Counted from the first letter of the stretch, positions 1-14,062 are shown. The stretch is 64,000 nucleotides of DNA from Dasyornis broadbenti (GCA_013397935.1 VZRN01000634.1:4530525-4594524), one strand, 5' to 3'. Notes: generated by a model not told the origin, from the letters alone. Made by a program: numbers and translations.

Positions 1-3000
1 AAACCAAAACCATGTTTGAGCCATGTTCCAGAGCTTTACACACAGCATTTTGTGTGTTTGGAGCCCCAGACCAGAGGCTGGAAAATGGCTTGAGAAATAA
101 AATGGCAAGAAACTCTTCACTCCACTGAGAAATATATTTCTCAAAATCCAGCACCTTCCATGCTGAAAACGTGTTCTCAGGAAGTGCTGGTTCCTTTTTG
201 GAGGAAACAACTGAATACCCTGAAAAAAACGTACAAGAGTGGATCTTTGCACTTGTCCAGGTGCCGTAATCAGCTCCAGTGGCAACCTTGAACTGGCTCA
301 GAGAAGGCTGCACTCTGAGCTGCCTTCCTGCCAAGGAGAAGCCCACATTCCTCTGGATTTACCCTGTATGAAGGGGTGATGGCAATTAGTCTGGCCACAG
401 CAAAAGCAAACTGGAATTAACCTGAAAGAAATCAATGTAAAACATCGAAACACGGGTAAATGCATTGGCCTCCTTCTCTAAACACACGACAACAACAGAG
501 CATGCAGTGCTGCTATTCCTCGAGTTCAAACACTTAAAGCAATCTTTGGTGCTTCTGTTCAATTAAAAAAATTAAATAAATGTGGACACACACTTTATTT
601 ATTTGTCTCAGAAGTGAGGTTTCTGGACAAAAGCCAGGCTGCAGGTCCAGCCCCAGAGAAGCATGTGCAGAATGTCATTATGAAACATGGATTTGGATTT
701 TGATTATATCCGATAAAGGCACCAAGGGAGCTCGGCAGAGCCCGATAGCAGTGCCCAGAACAGGGCAGAAATGAGCATGGGAAAGTAAATAAACTGCAGA
801 CGATAGACATCGGTGGAGACCAGCAATGGATAAATAATCCAGCAAAGTGTATGTTGGAGAAATGGTTTTTTCCTCTTTTTTTTTTTTAAATAGAGTAACT
901 TGTGAGTACTTTTTTCATTGTTCCATCTCTGATTTTCAAGAGTTTCTGCAAAGAAGAAACTGCTGTGGTTATTGGAAAAAGTTGATTTTGAAGCACAGTG
1001 CAGCCATTCTGGAAAATCTGCTCCTCTAAAACTTGAGATTTGTTAGCTGAGGTGTCTTCTGTTCTTAATATTAATACTGTCATTAAAATATACACCAAAC
1101 TGCACAGTTACATGCTTAGACAAACTTGTTAATTGATTTATAGTTCCTATGACATTCACAAGGGCAGATAGCGTGTCTGTTGTAAAGCTTCATAAAAAAT
1201 TAAAGTTTAAATTATTTGATAAGAAATTAAAATGCAAGAATATAAAGTTGTAATTTTGGTATCATTTAGTGTTACCTAGAAACTTAAAAAATATTAAATA
1301 GGTGTCATTAAAGCAAATTCTAATTTATTTAACTTTCACATTCAGCTTCATTGCAAATACAACCTTTTATAATTATTGTTTCTCGCAGGTGTAATGTCGG
1401 GTCGCAGCCTTGGGGTGAGAGCAGATGAAGGAAGGTATGAACTCATTCCCAAAGTTAGCTTTCTTAATAAAAGTTCATCTTTTTCAATTGTTATACACTT
1501 GGTTTTCATTTTCAAGTAGGAAACATATCAAATACTGCTTGCTTTATTTATTTCCTTTTTTTTAATTCACTGAGGCTTAGATGAAGCTTTATTTATTTCA
1601 GCAGCTGAAACTTGTCCTCTTAGTCAAGTTCCATCATTTTCAGATAATGAAATCGTGCAGCAGTCCCCGTGTTAGACTGGGAAGCAAAGTGTTTTGTAGC
1701 TGAACTTTCAGGGTTGTGGTTATCACCCAAAGAGGGAGGGAATTCTGCTTATCTGAACCTCGCGTTGAGATTCAAACACAAAGGCACAAACCTTCGGGGT
1801 GTTATGGAAATAGCAAATACTTTCATATCCTGCACTGGGACTAAGTCAGGCTGCCTTAGCCCTTTCGAAAGGGAGGCCGCAACTTGAAATTTGTGTTTCA
1901 ATAAATCTGTAGGGCACCATTCCAGGTCAGCCAAGGCCAATGCCTTGGGAAGGGTCCCAACTCTAATCCTGCTGAGGGAGCAGCTTTTGCCCCAGCAGCA
2001 GCCCCAGCCAGGGCCCAGGGCCCTCTCCCATGCCCAGCTCTTGCCACGCTCCCCCATTGCTGGGAAATTGAATGAACCCCTCACAAGGAAGCAAACAGGT
2101 GCAGAAAAATGTTTGATATTCTGCCTGCACTAGTGGCTAAGCAGAAATATCCCCTAACACCCCAAGCAGAGCTGGGTGGAAGATAACACCTTCCTGCTGC
2201 CTGTAGGGCTGAGTCCTGCCCTGCTGCACGAGAGCAAATTAATCTTTTCCTAAGCAGTGTTAGTTCAGATATTGCTGTTGGTCAATTATGCAGCCCCTCT
2301 TAAATTCCCCGCTCAGCTGCTGTACTGCATAAGTGATTATTTCCTGTTGGGTGTTATCTGACTGCTGACCATAAATCTTGGTGAATAACCACTTGTTTTC
2401 CTGTTCTGACAGATGCTCCCAGGGAATGCTTGTTAAGGGAAGAAGGACTCCTGGCTGCATCTGCTGCAGTCAGCCCAAAGCAGATTAAACACTGAACAGC
2501 ACTGGCCGGACGTTGCATCCTGATGCTCCCAGGTAACCATTGCCCTGCAATGAGAGATGCTTGCAAAAGCGCTGTTCCAATCGGCTGTGCTCACAGCCCG
2601 TGAGGAGTCTGTGTCTCCATGCTACAGATCACACCGGTTTAGAGCTATGCTGTGTCATTCATTACCTCAGTAATTGTGAAGGAAAAAAAATAACAGTTCC
2701 AGGACTTGCTCTTCGTAAAGGGATCTTGCCAGTGGCTACGGTAAAACATTTGATATGATAATGAAACATGGAAGATTCTGTCATTCTTTGTTCTCCCTCT
2801 TATTACATTTATTACAATTGAGGAGAAAAGAATATAGCCAAGGATGTGAAAGACATTTCCACTCTTATCTGAATAATTTTAATTTCTTAATGGAGATGTT
2901 TTTAGAACTCTCCCTCTTCTAACAGATGTACTTTCCATGTGCTGGTGTCTCAGGGTCACCCTTTGGTGAGAGCTGGGCCTGGTTATCCCGGAGAAGAAGG

Positions 3001-3023
3001 ACGGGTGATTTCACCAATCTGCA
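1..3023. other. Unique AT-rich non-coding DNA
   Basis: No gene or recognisable transposon is visible. The stretch is AT-rich with a T run near 876-887 and a somewhat GC-richer patch around 1960-2060. Open frames are short (up to 111 codons) and overlap on both strands, as expected by chance. The only point of interest is a possible small exon at 1389-1434, listed separately. Confidence 0.7.
1389..1434 (+). other. Candidate 46-bp exon (weak)
   Basis: A T-rich stretch ends in TTTCTCGCAG (acceptor AG at 1387-1388), and a donor-like GGTATGA follows at 1434-1440, leaving a 46-base interval. One frame is open across it and contains an ATG at 1394, reading MSGRSLGVRADEG before the donor. The other two frames have stops. 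I do not recognise the peptide. The interval could be a first coding exon, a non-coding RNA exon, or chance, since such short splice-bounded intervals are common in vertebrate DNA. No branch point or partner exon could be established. Confidence 0.15.
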
Positions 3024-3314
3024 CTAATGTCTCCAAGAGGTGACAGAGGGTGGTGCCCAGGGACAGGACAAGGAGAAATGGCCATAAACTAAAACACAAG
3101 AAATTCCACCTGCACACGAGGAACAACTTCTTTCCATGAGGGTGGCTGAGCACTGGAGCCGCTGCCCAGGGAGGGCGTGGAGTTTCCCTCTCTGGAGACA
3201 TCCCAAACCCACCTGGACACGTTCCTGTGTCACCGCACCGGGGGGGTTGGCCTGGATGATCTCCAGAGGTCGCTTCCAACCCTAACAATTCTCTGAGTCT
3301 GTGATTCTGTGAAA
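3024..3314 (+). mobile_element. CR1 LINE, 5'-truncated 3' end
   Basis: About 290 bases match the 3' end of an avian CR1 non-LTR retrotransposon in sense orientation. Visible landmarks in order are the block around 3115-3175 (AACAACTTCTTTCC then GAGCACTGGAGCCGCTGCCC), the 'GGAGACATCCCAAACCCACC' block near 3200, TGGATGATCTCCAGAGGTCG near 3255, CTTCCAACCCTAAC at about 3272, and the terminal CTGTGATTCTGTG ending at 3311. CR1 copies typically lack a poly-A tail and end in short 8-bp repeats, which fits. The copy contains no reverse transcriptase and is dead. Start position is approximate. Confidence 0.92.
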
Positions 3315-6300
3315 ATAGTAATTATTTATGTGGAAGGATCTATAAAATGATGGAATCACACTGTGCTGTCTTACGGAAATTGTTCATCTTATCAATAATT
3401 CTGCCAGCTCTCTGCCAATTTGCTCGGTCAGTTTTCTTTTTCTTTGATCAAAGCCAGAAAAGAACTTATTAAAAGACAGGCAGACTCTGCTCGGTGCAGA
3501 ACCTACTGAAGAGGAAAAGAACTTCTGTGTAATTACTTCTTTTACATAAAAATAACACCAAAAAACCCTTAACAGTTGTGGTCCTTTCCCTGCCACTGGA
3601 CAATTCTTTGTTCTGCTCAGATATCCCTCCTGTGCCTCAGGCCTGCCTGCTGGGTGGCTGTCACTGGTTTGGGTGATCAGACACTGCCCAGAGCCTTGTT
3701 CTGGGGTGGATTGCTCAGCAGGGGTCCCAAAGGAAGGGGAAGCTCCTTCATGTCCAGAAAGTGCAGCACACACGGAGCCACATCAGCCCCAGCCTTCCCT
3801 GGCATCTCCTGTGTGCCCACACTGGGGGTTTTTTTCACACAACTCAGTCTGTCTTGTTTGTGGTTTTGGTGGTTTTGCTTCTTTTTTGTTTTGTTTTGTT
3901 TTTCATTCGTTCCTCCCTACCATTCCTTGATGTCTCTGCCAGGCTAGTGAAGCTGTTTTCTAGACAGAAATGTCATCAATTCGGTACATAATTTTTGCTG
4001 TTGTTTCAGGGAAACTACTTTCATTTCATTTCAGCAGCCTTAGGGTCTCAGCTGTGGATTTTTTTTAATAAGGTCTGTTTTCACCGTAAAAAGTAACAGT
4101 TAAAAGCAAGATAACCGTATTTTCCTAGAAAGCAACACCACTTTACCTGTGAGAGGGGAAGAAGCCGAGTGATCCTGTTATGAGCTGAAGAAAAACGCTG
4201 CAACAAGGAGGAATGGCTGCGATGGGTGAACGCTGCTCTGTGCAGCTGCGTCACGGGTTGGAATGGCACAGGTGGGATTTTGAGCTGAGTAAGGCAATGC
4301 TGGCTTCGAGATAAGGAACAGCAGCTGATTTTCCTTCGGATCTTTATGTGGATGGCAGAACAGAAAAGCAAAGAGGGAAGTTAGGGTATTTTGAATATAT
4401 TGAAGCTTGCTGCATCTTCACAGAAGTAGGACATCTATGAACAGGAGGAAAGTTGCCCCACTTGCATATTTGGATTTTACCATGTAGCTACTCAGCCCTG
4501 TTTCTTTGCTACAATTTGAAAGCTTGTTTTAATCATCAGGGAATGCTTATTGTCTAATTATTAATTAATTAGTTAATGCTTCTTCAATTTTGAATTCAGC
4601 CTAAGTATATATCAAAATATTGGTTGCACTTTTCTTTTTTACATTTTCTTGATCACAGATAAAATTTGTGTCACCAAGCTGATCAGTAGCAGCGTGCAGT
4701 AAATAATTAATAGTCACAATACAGACATAACTTCTAATAATTTTATAGAGCAGTTAGGCTTTAATGCAGCATCCAAATGTGCCATTCTTTCAAAGGTTAA
4801 GTGCAAACTGGGAATAAGTAGAGTAGATACCAAACACAGAGGGTTTTCACTTCCATGTGTGCTTAATAATTTTTCCTCCATTAGGAACAGTTTAAAACCC
4901 TGTCTCCTCCAGTTTGGTTTTTCGTGATCTGTTATTCAGATTTTGCTCATTAATCTGTGATTGTTAATCTGGTTTATATCTTCTGATGTATTTATTTAGT
5001 CGTTTCTTACATTGAAATGCTGAGTTGACGTTGCTTACTCTGGTGCAAAATACCAACAATTCTAACGGCAAGTGGATCATATCATTGTTACAGAGGAAAT
5101 GCACCGTCCTCAGCATCGCAGAATAATGAAGATGAAATCTGGCATTCTTTGCTTTTAGTAATCTACAGTCTATCATTGCAGGAAATGAGAACAGGCACTT
5201 CTTTCTTTACTATTTAATCAAATAGCTAAAGATATTAAAACTAGAATAAGTTAAGGACTTTTAATAGACCCTGAAAACACCGCAGTTTCAAGATGGTCGA
5301 GATTAATTATTCTTTAATTAAATGCAGTATGTTAAGCCTAAAGTACAGACATTTGGTTTGCAAAAAGAGGGTAGGGATCTATAGAAAACAAACCTATTTA
5401 TAAAGCTTAATTTGTAACATGGAGAGGGGAAAGGAGATGACCAATTGTGTCACAGTGGAAGCAGAGGGAAGAGAACTCTGTGAGGAAGAAGAGGAACAGT
5501 AAAAACAATTTGTGGTTTTATAAAGGGATACAGAGTTGACCATGCCAGACTGAGATCTGCAGACAAGTCCAAATTAGAAGAAAAAAAACAAATCACTCTG
5601 TAAACAGCGAGGAGTTTGGAGTTTTTTTGGTTTTGTTCAGTATGAAAAGTTGTTTCTCATAAAAACCTTAAACCAATGCGTATCAAGACTTACCCCGCAG
5701 AGACTGAATCCTTTCACATTGCAAGGTTTACTCAGGGAGCTGTGACACAACCTTGCTCGGGCCACCTGAACACGGCATTAGAATGTACAGCATCTGATCC
5801 TATAGGTGAAGATGAGTAATAAAAGCCAGGGCTCATAAACCCCCTCAGTCTATGCACCTGTGCTGCATTTTAATGCCCTCCCTCCACTTTCTGTGTCATT
5901 AAACCTGACACACCAAATTTTATTCCCTTTAGCCGTGTGGTTAGGCTGAATGCCCACTAAATATGAGCCCTAAGTGAAGACGACTTCACCTTGGTGCTGA
6001 GCTTTCTTTGCTTCAATTACCTTTGGTACTTACCTGGCTTCAATTAACTTTGCAGGATCTGTGAAAAGGTCTCCTTATTATTGTGAGATATTGTCCTAAG
6101 GAAGGAAAAATAGATTTGGGAGTACACAGTGATACAGAAATGAAATAGAAGAAATGGCATTTTTGGCAGGTAGAAACAGCTAAAGGCCATATTTAAGTAA
6201 TAATAATTGCTATAATCTATTTATAGTCCCTCCTTAGAACCTAATTCTTTGCTTAACCATCTACAGACTCTCTCAGTGCACAAGTATCTTTGCCTGTCTT

Positions 6301-6940
6301 CTTCCTGTGCTCCCGATTTATTTGAATTTTGCCTCAAACTTCTCAGGGCAGTAATCATGCCATTTCAACAGTAAAATAACGGAGTGGTTTCCACTCCAGC
6401 CACCCTAAATATGCTCGTGCACAGCTATTCCAGTATTGCCTCGTCTCCCATCAGACGGCGGTGAGGGGTTAGAGCTGGAACAGGAGCAGTGCAGCTTCCA
6501 GGTGCTAACAGTGCTGAACCTGCAGGGATCCAAGCAGATGACGATGAAGGAAATTAGCTGTTAGCTTGTTTGCTCCTGAGGTGTTCTAGCAACGGCACGT
6601 GATTTCTGAACCCTTAAAAAAGAATGGATTCTGTCATTTTTTAATTATTTTAGACCTCTGTGGCCAACTGATTTAAAACTACTCGGTCTCCAGGCTTGGT
6701 TAACTTGCTGCTGTCCATCTCAGCAGGAATTTTGTTCACAAATAATGGTTACTCGTTCTTGCCTTGTATCTCAGGGTTTGGCTAGAACTACTTTTTTGAA
6801 CAAATAGCAGAATATCTGTGTACACTAGTTTAAAAAATACAAATTTCCATGTGATATTTTCACACTTCATGCTTTTAGCCTTGTTATTCTATCCTACTTT
6901 TGTAGGGATATTCTGTGCCATTACTTAGCTTTATGACACC
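3315..6940. other. Unique AT-rich non-coding DNA
   Basis: No gene is supported. It includes a T/G-rich stretch at about 3826-3905 with TTTTG repeats and a cluster of TAAT/ATTA motifs at about 4553-4578 that could bind homeodomain proteins but is equally explained by AT-richness. Overlapping open frames around 3384-3991 reach 129 codons on opposite strands and look like chance. Confidence 0.65.
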
Positions 6941-6980
6941 TGTGTTTTGTTTTTTTCCTCTGTGTTTTGTTTTTTTCCTC
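6941..6980 (+). repeat. Perfect 20-bp tandem duplication
   Basis: The 20-base unit TGTGTTTTGTTTTTTTCCTC occurs twice in direct succession with no mismatch (6941-6960 and 6961-6980). The unit is T-rich with a T7 run. Exact identity indicates a recent slippage-type duplication or an assembly duplication. Confidence 0.97.
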
Positions 6981-9900
6981 AAGGTGAGCTCTACACATTT
7001 TTATATTCCTCTTGCGTGGCCGTGAAACACGAAACAATGTTCAAGCCAGTTGGTTGCATATAAACAACTGGGATTCCAAGGGATGACATCTGCCATGAGC
7101 TCCAAGATTTGTGATTGTTTTTCACAAAGTCAGTGTTCCCAAACTCTCTCAAGAACGTTTGGGAATGTGTTTTGTAGGTTGTTTGGCACATTGCTTGTTT
7201 TTTTCTTATTGAGTTGCTGTTTTCCTCATAAATCTAAATAGCCTGCTAATGATTTGTGTGGCTTGTAGTTGGTTCTGTATTTTATAGAAGGATTTATTGT
7301 TGTTGTAGTGTAATGCAATTATTAATTGGTGTGTTTGCTAATCTTTGTCACTCTTGCATTTGGTTGCCTTCATATTTCCGAAATAATTTCTTGTGCTTGA
7401 CGAAAGCAGAACGTGGGCTGGTGTTTGCAGCTGTGACCTCTCAGGAGCGGAGCTGGCGGTGCCGTTCGGGCTCATCAGCATTCCATGGCACATCCCTGAA
7501 CGGACAATGCACGAGGAATCCACTGCTGCAGCCACAACTGCTCTCCCTGCCGTGCTCGGCAAGATCAGCCTTGTAATTAACGTGCTCAAGTAGCTGTGGT
7601 CTAAGATAAGAAAAGTCAATCCAAACCTGTGTTAACAGCTTCAGCTTCCGTTAATTTTCATCAGAGCTGTCATAGACCCGCCGTGGCCCAAGTGCTGCTG
7701 GGAGATGGCTGGCTGTGTGCTTGACTGAACGGAGGAGATGGAGAAACTGAAGGGTGAGAGTGACACGCAGAAACCTCTCTAAGAATTCAACCACTGCTCC
7801 CCCCTTGCTCTGTCTGATCATTTTGTATTTAGGATAGGAGTCAGCCACTGACCAAAATCAGGGCAAGAAAGGTGTGAAGGTGGCAATATTCTGCTTGTTT
7901 GTCCTACAGATTTTTCTGACAAAATATTTTTCTGGCGTGGAGAGTCATCATCAGCAAGGCAAGGGGAAAGGGACCCATCCCGCCTCCAGCCTTGCCGTCA
8001 GTGGTCATCAGAGAAAAAAGAAACTGCCAAAAGAAACGTGCAATTCTTGGTTTGTCTCTGAAGTTCATTCTCTGCTTTCCCTGCTTATCCAAATGCTTAG
8101 AAGAAAGGAAATAAGCAGCAGTAAGAGAAAGCCTGTTCATACAAAAGCAGGATTTTTCTTCCCCAGTGGCACGTGGAGTACCTCAAAAATGTGGAAAACT
8201 CACAGAACTGAATTACCGCACTGAATTTTCATGACACAGAGCCAGCCTATGTGAAATCAGAGGTGGGCTCAAACAGGGAGCTTTAAGCTAAATGGATGAA
8301 TCCTCCTTCTGCAACAAGTGAAAGCAAATTGTACTAGATCCTTAACTAAGATAAATTATACAGACTTTTGAAATTTAGAGAATACAACGTGCAAGCTTGT
8401 AGAAGTTGCTACGTTCAGCCAGGGCATCATTCAGGAGTCCTGTTATGGAAGAAATCAGTTATTTGCCCCATAACTTTTCTGTTTTTCCAGGGGTTCTGAA
8501 TTAGGTCCCTGGGATCAGACTTCAAGGTCAGTGGCTTTTTCATTAAGTGCAGAGAGCCTTAGCCTCCTCTGAGTTACTTAAATTCCCTGTGCTCTGGGCC
8601 ACTGGTTTTAGTCTTAATTCTCTTTCATTTTCTGGATTTGGCCAAAGTTAATATAACAAGCTGTATGTGTTAGCAGCTTTTTATTTCCCTCTCCACTTTC
8701 TTATTTAATATGAGAGCTCATCCTTTCAGTCTGACAGATCACCTGCATGATTGCTGGAGTATTAAGTCCTAACTCTGTCATTAGCTTTCAGTAGGTCAAG
8801 AACATGGGTTGCACAGCAGGCAGAGTGCAAAGACTGCAAAAAGTGATTTTTTTATATTCTTTTTGATATTGCTATTTATATCTGTTAATACGAAAAGGAC
8901 AGGCCTCTAAAGTTACTCTTCAGCATACAGCTGACACCATTAAAAATCTCTAAGCTCCAACTGTTGGGTTGAAGGGAAAAGCGTTTCAGTGGAAGAATAT
9001 GGGAAAAGTGTTGTGTGGCTAAAGATAAATTTATAGAAAACATAATTTCTACCATTCGGCCAGTTGTATGCCAAGTAAGAAGTTTCTGTAATTCTGAAAA
9101 ATGGTATATTTGCTCAACTTCTCTTAATAAGCACTTGAGCTTCTTTAACTTCTCTTATCCCAGCATGTTTGAATTTTGTCCTTCAGTTCCCCTCCCCAGC
9201 AGGTCACAGTCACTATTTCCTGTAAAACAAGAGAAGAAGCTCAGGAAAACCCAGGTTATTTTCCTCAATAATACTTGATGAACAAAGGACAGGAGCAGGA
9301 ATAATATCCTGCTGCTCTGGCTGTGACTCCGCTGCCTTTCCTGGCTGGCAGTGCCATGGGAGGGGAGACCAAGCCTTGGTCAGAGTGACTCGGCAGTGGA
9401 GCTGCCGTGCTCAGGTGGCACCAGCTCCCACGATCTGCCTGCCCTTGACCACCACCTTCAATCAGAAAACACCGCCAAGTGACTTCTCAAGGCTGACATT
9501 GAGCCCGGTGTGATTTCGAGCGAAGAAAAGCCCTGGAGGAGATGTTGTTAACTGTGCTCTTCCCGGCAATGCCCAAGGGGCAGCCAAGGGCAGCGCCAGC
9601 CTCCAGGCGCTCTGCAGGCCAGGGGCCGGGAGCTGCTGCAGCGGGAGCAGCTCGGAATCTGAACGGACAAGGGGCAAATGTCGTCCTATGGAGGGAAGGA
9701 CAGAGTGAGAGGGGAGGTTCTCCAAACAGAAATACAAGGTGATGTCAAGGACTGAGGTTTAGGGCAACACCTCTGAGCAAATCTCTGGTTGTTCTTTCTT
9801 TGTTGTTTCACAATTCTTCTGATGGAAGTGTAGATGTTCTATGCAATGGTCCCTCATACTCTTCTTGCTTTTTAGCTTCCTTGTGCTTTTTTTTTCTTCT

Positions 9901-12900
9901 TTTTTTTCTAAATTGAAGGTGTTTCAAAGCTCCAGATGTTCACGGAAAGACCTGCTGGCAAGTGTTATTGGTCCGGCTATTTTTTTTGTGTGTGAGGTTT
10001 TTTGTGTTTTTTAGTTGTTAGTAAAACCAGGTTGCAGAGAGATCAGGGAATGCTAAAAAACAAAACACAATTTTTGAGTGAGACATCATCTTAAGATAAC
10101 ACACCTCTACCTCATTGCTTGCCAGTATTTTGTAGCACCTTAAATCTAATTTTTCAAAGCCTCTTGTTCGAACAGGAAGGAAAGAAGATGGTGCTTAGTT
10201 CTGAAACTCTTCAGTGTAATTTTATTTCTTTTCCAATGCTGAACAGCTTTCCAAGCAGCTGAGCCAAGAGAACAAGTGAGTCAAGTGTTCAGATTAGACT
10301 GTAAACTGCAGGGAGCCATGGAAAGAACCAGAATTATTTGCTTTGTTCCCGGGCTTCCTTCCCCAAGTGCCCACTTCCCACTCTCCAAGGCAAGAGTCTC
10401 TTCAGCAGATCTTCCCTCTGATCTGGTCTTAAAGACAGAGCTTTAATTCAGCCAGGAAACTGGAGATATATTTCAAGTGTTTGGTTAGAAGAAAAAGCTG
10501 TAAATATCCACCCCACAGCAGTGGATCAAGTTTCCCCTTTATTGAAATCTGCAATGAAGAATGCTTATCATTAAATATCAGACAAGAAGTCAAGAAAACT
10601 ATGGGTGGAGGTCATTACACATTTTTTTCAGAAATATCCATACAGAACATCTCCTGAGAACTGCTGGAGATACAGCTGGAGATACATAAGGTTATATTAC
10701 ATTAATTATATCAGTAAGATCATCTTTTCAACATAAGAGCCCCAAATGTAGATTTCTTACAAGAACAATTTATAATGTTCATTTGGATGTGGTATTGGAA
10801 TTTTTCCTGAGTTGTTTTCCCCTGGATGCCCTCAACAATGCTCAGCTCTTTGTGCGTTTATTGAACTGTCTGACCTTGGCCTTGCAGCCCACGCAGTTCA
10901 CTGCTAATATGAAATTATTAATAAGCCTACCCATGATATATCCAACAATTGGGAAAAAATTGTGATGTCTGAAGTCATGCATGTTATCCCAGGTTTAGAG
11001 AGAATAATTCTGCACCTGAATTTTATTTAATTTGTCATTAACAAAACTCAATCGCATTGAGACAAGGTTTCACAAATGCATCAGCACACTCTTAGTGAAG
11101 TAACTCAAGGTCAAAGCTCTGCCTTAACAAATGCAAAATTGTTTCTTTATTTAAAATGTTCGTGTTTTAAACCAATCAACAATTTGGGGTCTCCACACAG
11201 ATTAAACGTGGTTTTGTAATTAAAAGTAATTTTCTTAGATAAAAGCAGCCTAACAGCACCATCTTCTGACAAACTCCAATTTCTGCACTAACCTTGAAAA
11301 GCACTTTTAATCCTTTGCACACATATTTTGGTCGCTGTCACAAATTAAACAGACACTCTAGGTGAAACAGACGTAAGGATAATCCCATGTATCCCAGCAG
11401 AAAACTTTGGCTGAGAGTCCTGAGCAACCACTTGCTGTCCAATTGCTTCTTCTCACTTAAAACAGTGAGAGAATCCCATTCAACTGCAATTTTACCTCAA
11501 ATGGTTGTTGAAGTGTCGGCTGCAGAAACATTTCAAAGGTATACTGCTGTCAAATGTTTGGAAAGAGGTAATTTGTATGCAATTTGAACAGCTGACAGTT
11601 CTACCAGCCTCAGATATCCTGGTACATTATTATGAGAGCAGAAATATTATTTACGTCCCATTATCTTACGCGGTGTTGCTGATTTACGCAACCAAAATTG
11701 CTGTCAGTTTTGCAGTGAAGAGCACAAAATAAATGAAAATGGATCCTTTCAATCCATTTGTGCTCCATTTAGGGCAGCAGCGCTGTTGGGTGATGGTGCT
11801 TTGGCAGTGGTGCCTTTGCTCGTGGCCGTGTTTTGTTCCCTGTGCGCTCCAGGGCTTGGGCACTCACCGCGGGCTCACGGGTCACAGGAGCCACACCGAG
11901 GCGCGCGCACCTTCCCAGCCACCAGAACCGGCTTCCCAATCACCCCCTCTGCCACGGCTCCTGCTTCCTCAGCTCAGGGCCCCAGAGCTGCTGGGTTGCT
12001 CGCACACAACATCCCTCCCAATGAACAGGAGCTCACTGCCTGCTCCTCCAAAGGTTTGCTCCTCACAGGAAGCACCAAGAATGTGTATAAGGACTTCCGA
12101 CTGCTTCCCTATTTTCCTTTGGGATCGATAAACCACCTGTTCTCCTTATTTAACTCCCAAAGTGACAATCAACCTTTCTGGATATTTTTGGTTCTCTGGT
12201 TTGGTTCACCTTGAATTTGGTTCCAATCTTTTTTCTTGAAACTCTGCTGTAGTTTGGGCTCAATCTGTCACCCACATCTCATATTTACCAGACAAAATTC
12301 ATTCACAATGTGCAATCTAAATAATCATTTCTGCGTATGGTTACAGCTGTTTCATATTTTAGCAGCTAAATTTTAATTACAGTAAGCAGGGGCATTCTAT
12401 GGAAGGTGCTTTATACATGTTAAAAACTAAGAGATTTAGACTCCAGAAAGTTTTTTTTTGCCTGCTTTGTTAAAATGGGTTTTTCATTTGACAGAGTGAA
12501 CTCCTGGAATGTAAATGTCATGTGGAAATATTAGATACACTTTTGCTGGTGTAATAGATGCAGCTATAATGAATGTTTATCAAGTTTTGATAGAGAATCA
12601 TCCACTCCTCTAAAAAAAAGTGATAATAAACCCAGTCCTGAAACAATTTATGGAACAGCAACTTTGCCTCTCGAGGGAACCAGCTCTATTTCATATCATT
12701 TCAAGTAATTTGTGAACGTACACATTTACATTAGGAACTTGCAAAGGATCTTTTTAGGTAATCACTGTTTTCATATGTATTCATGAGATTTCAGCCAGAT
12801 AACGAATCCCTGTACTCATGAATTACATATTCACACGTTTAAATGTTGGTTGTATCACCACTGCCTTAATGAGGAAATACATGCTCTACACAGCTGTAGT

Positions 12901-14062
12901 GCCTAGAAGCTTGTAGCAGGAATAACTAAAAATATTCGAAGTCTGTCATCACGGAATGAGTGTGTTAATTAGAGACTGAGCGAGGGAAAAAGTAAAATTT
13001 TCAGTCCTAAATTAAGAATTGAAGAATGAAATAGTATGCTGCATTTCCAGACTAAAAGGTAAGGAGCTTTGTTGGAGCAAAGTGGAAATGGAAACTTGTT
13101 GTTGTTATTTTGGTGACTGTACTCCAACATTGCCAGAGCTCTGAGGTTTGGTGCGCTGGAGCAAGGCTTATGTAGACCCCTTAGAGAACTGAAAAAATAC
13201 AGCAGTAAAAAACTCGTCTTTTATTTCCGAAATGAAAGTTTAGGAATATTTTCAAATCATTGCACTGCAACTTGAAGACAGTAACGCCTTGCTGTTGCAG
13301 CTGTGTGCTTTGGAAAGGTATTGATTTATATTATTGATTTTACTTCCAGAAAAAAAGTGTGTAGTTGTGGAAGAAAGCAGAGCCTGACATTCATAAGTGC
13401 ACTCCATTTTCATACACACGTACCCAGGGAGGAGAGCCCTGCTTATAGCAGTCAGTTCAGCTGCAGCTCTCTGTCATTCAGCTCACAGACAACTCTGCTA
13501 CGTTCTGAGAAGTCACAAGTCAGGTGCTATGTTACATTTGGTTTTAAAAGGGTATTAAGAACAAAATATTGATGGCCATTTAAATACCTCCGTGGTTTGT
13601 TTTATTGCCTGCTGTACAAAAATCTATTGTTTTGAGACGTATTTGCTCAAGTTGGCCTAAGTCTCCGAATGTCTGATGGCTGTCCTCGAACAAACTCGAA
13701 CTGGGAAGTCTTTAAAGAGGAACAGCTTAGGTAAAACAAGCTGTAAATAAATAAGACTAGATTAGATTACATTACACCATAATAATGAATTTCATTTCTT
13801 CTAGGTATTTTATTTATGCTAAACCACTTTATTTGCTTTCTTTTTATTTCCCCTTGCTACTTTCTCATCTGTTTATGCTGGTATGAAATGCAAGTAAAAC
13901 AAAGCACATAAATCAATAGATCTAATTATAAAAGACAAGAGTGCGTTGTATTTATTGCCACAGCTGGAGCCCGAGACTTTCAAGTTTGACATGTTTTCTG
14001 TTCCTTATTTGTTCACATCTTCTAAAAAATGCAGAATCTCCCCTGAGTCATTTAAAGCAAAA
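6981..14062. other. Unique non-coding DNA with pyrimidine tracts
   Basis: No gene is supported over about 7 kb. T-rich tracts lie at about 9887-9912 and 9980-10012. A 12-bp unit (GCTGGAGATACA) is repeated twice near 10663-10686. A GC-richer patch with several CpGs lies at about 11840-12030 and gives overlapping open frames up to 142 codons starting with TTG or GTG, which I do not accept as genes. The rest is AT-rich and featureless to reading. Confidence 0.65.

Noticed and set aside
11786..12214. Proline-rich open frames around a CpG-containing patch
   Set aside because: They start with TTG or GTG, three phases are open at once, and the patch is too small and CpG-poor to call a CpG island with confidence.
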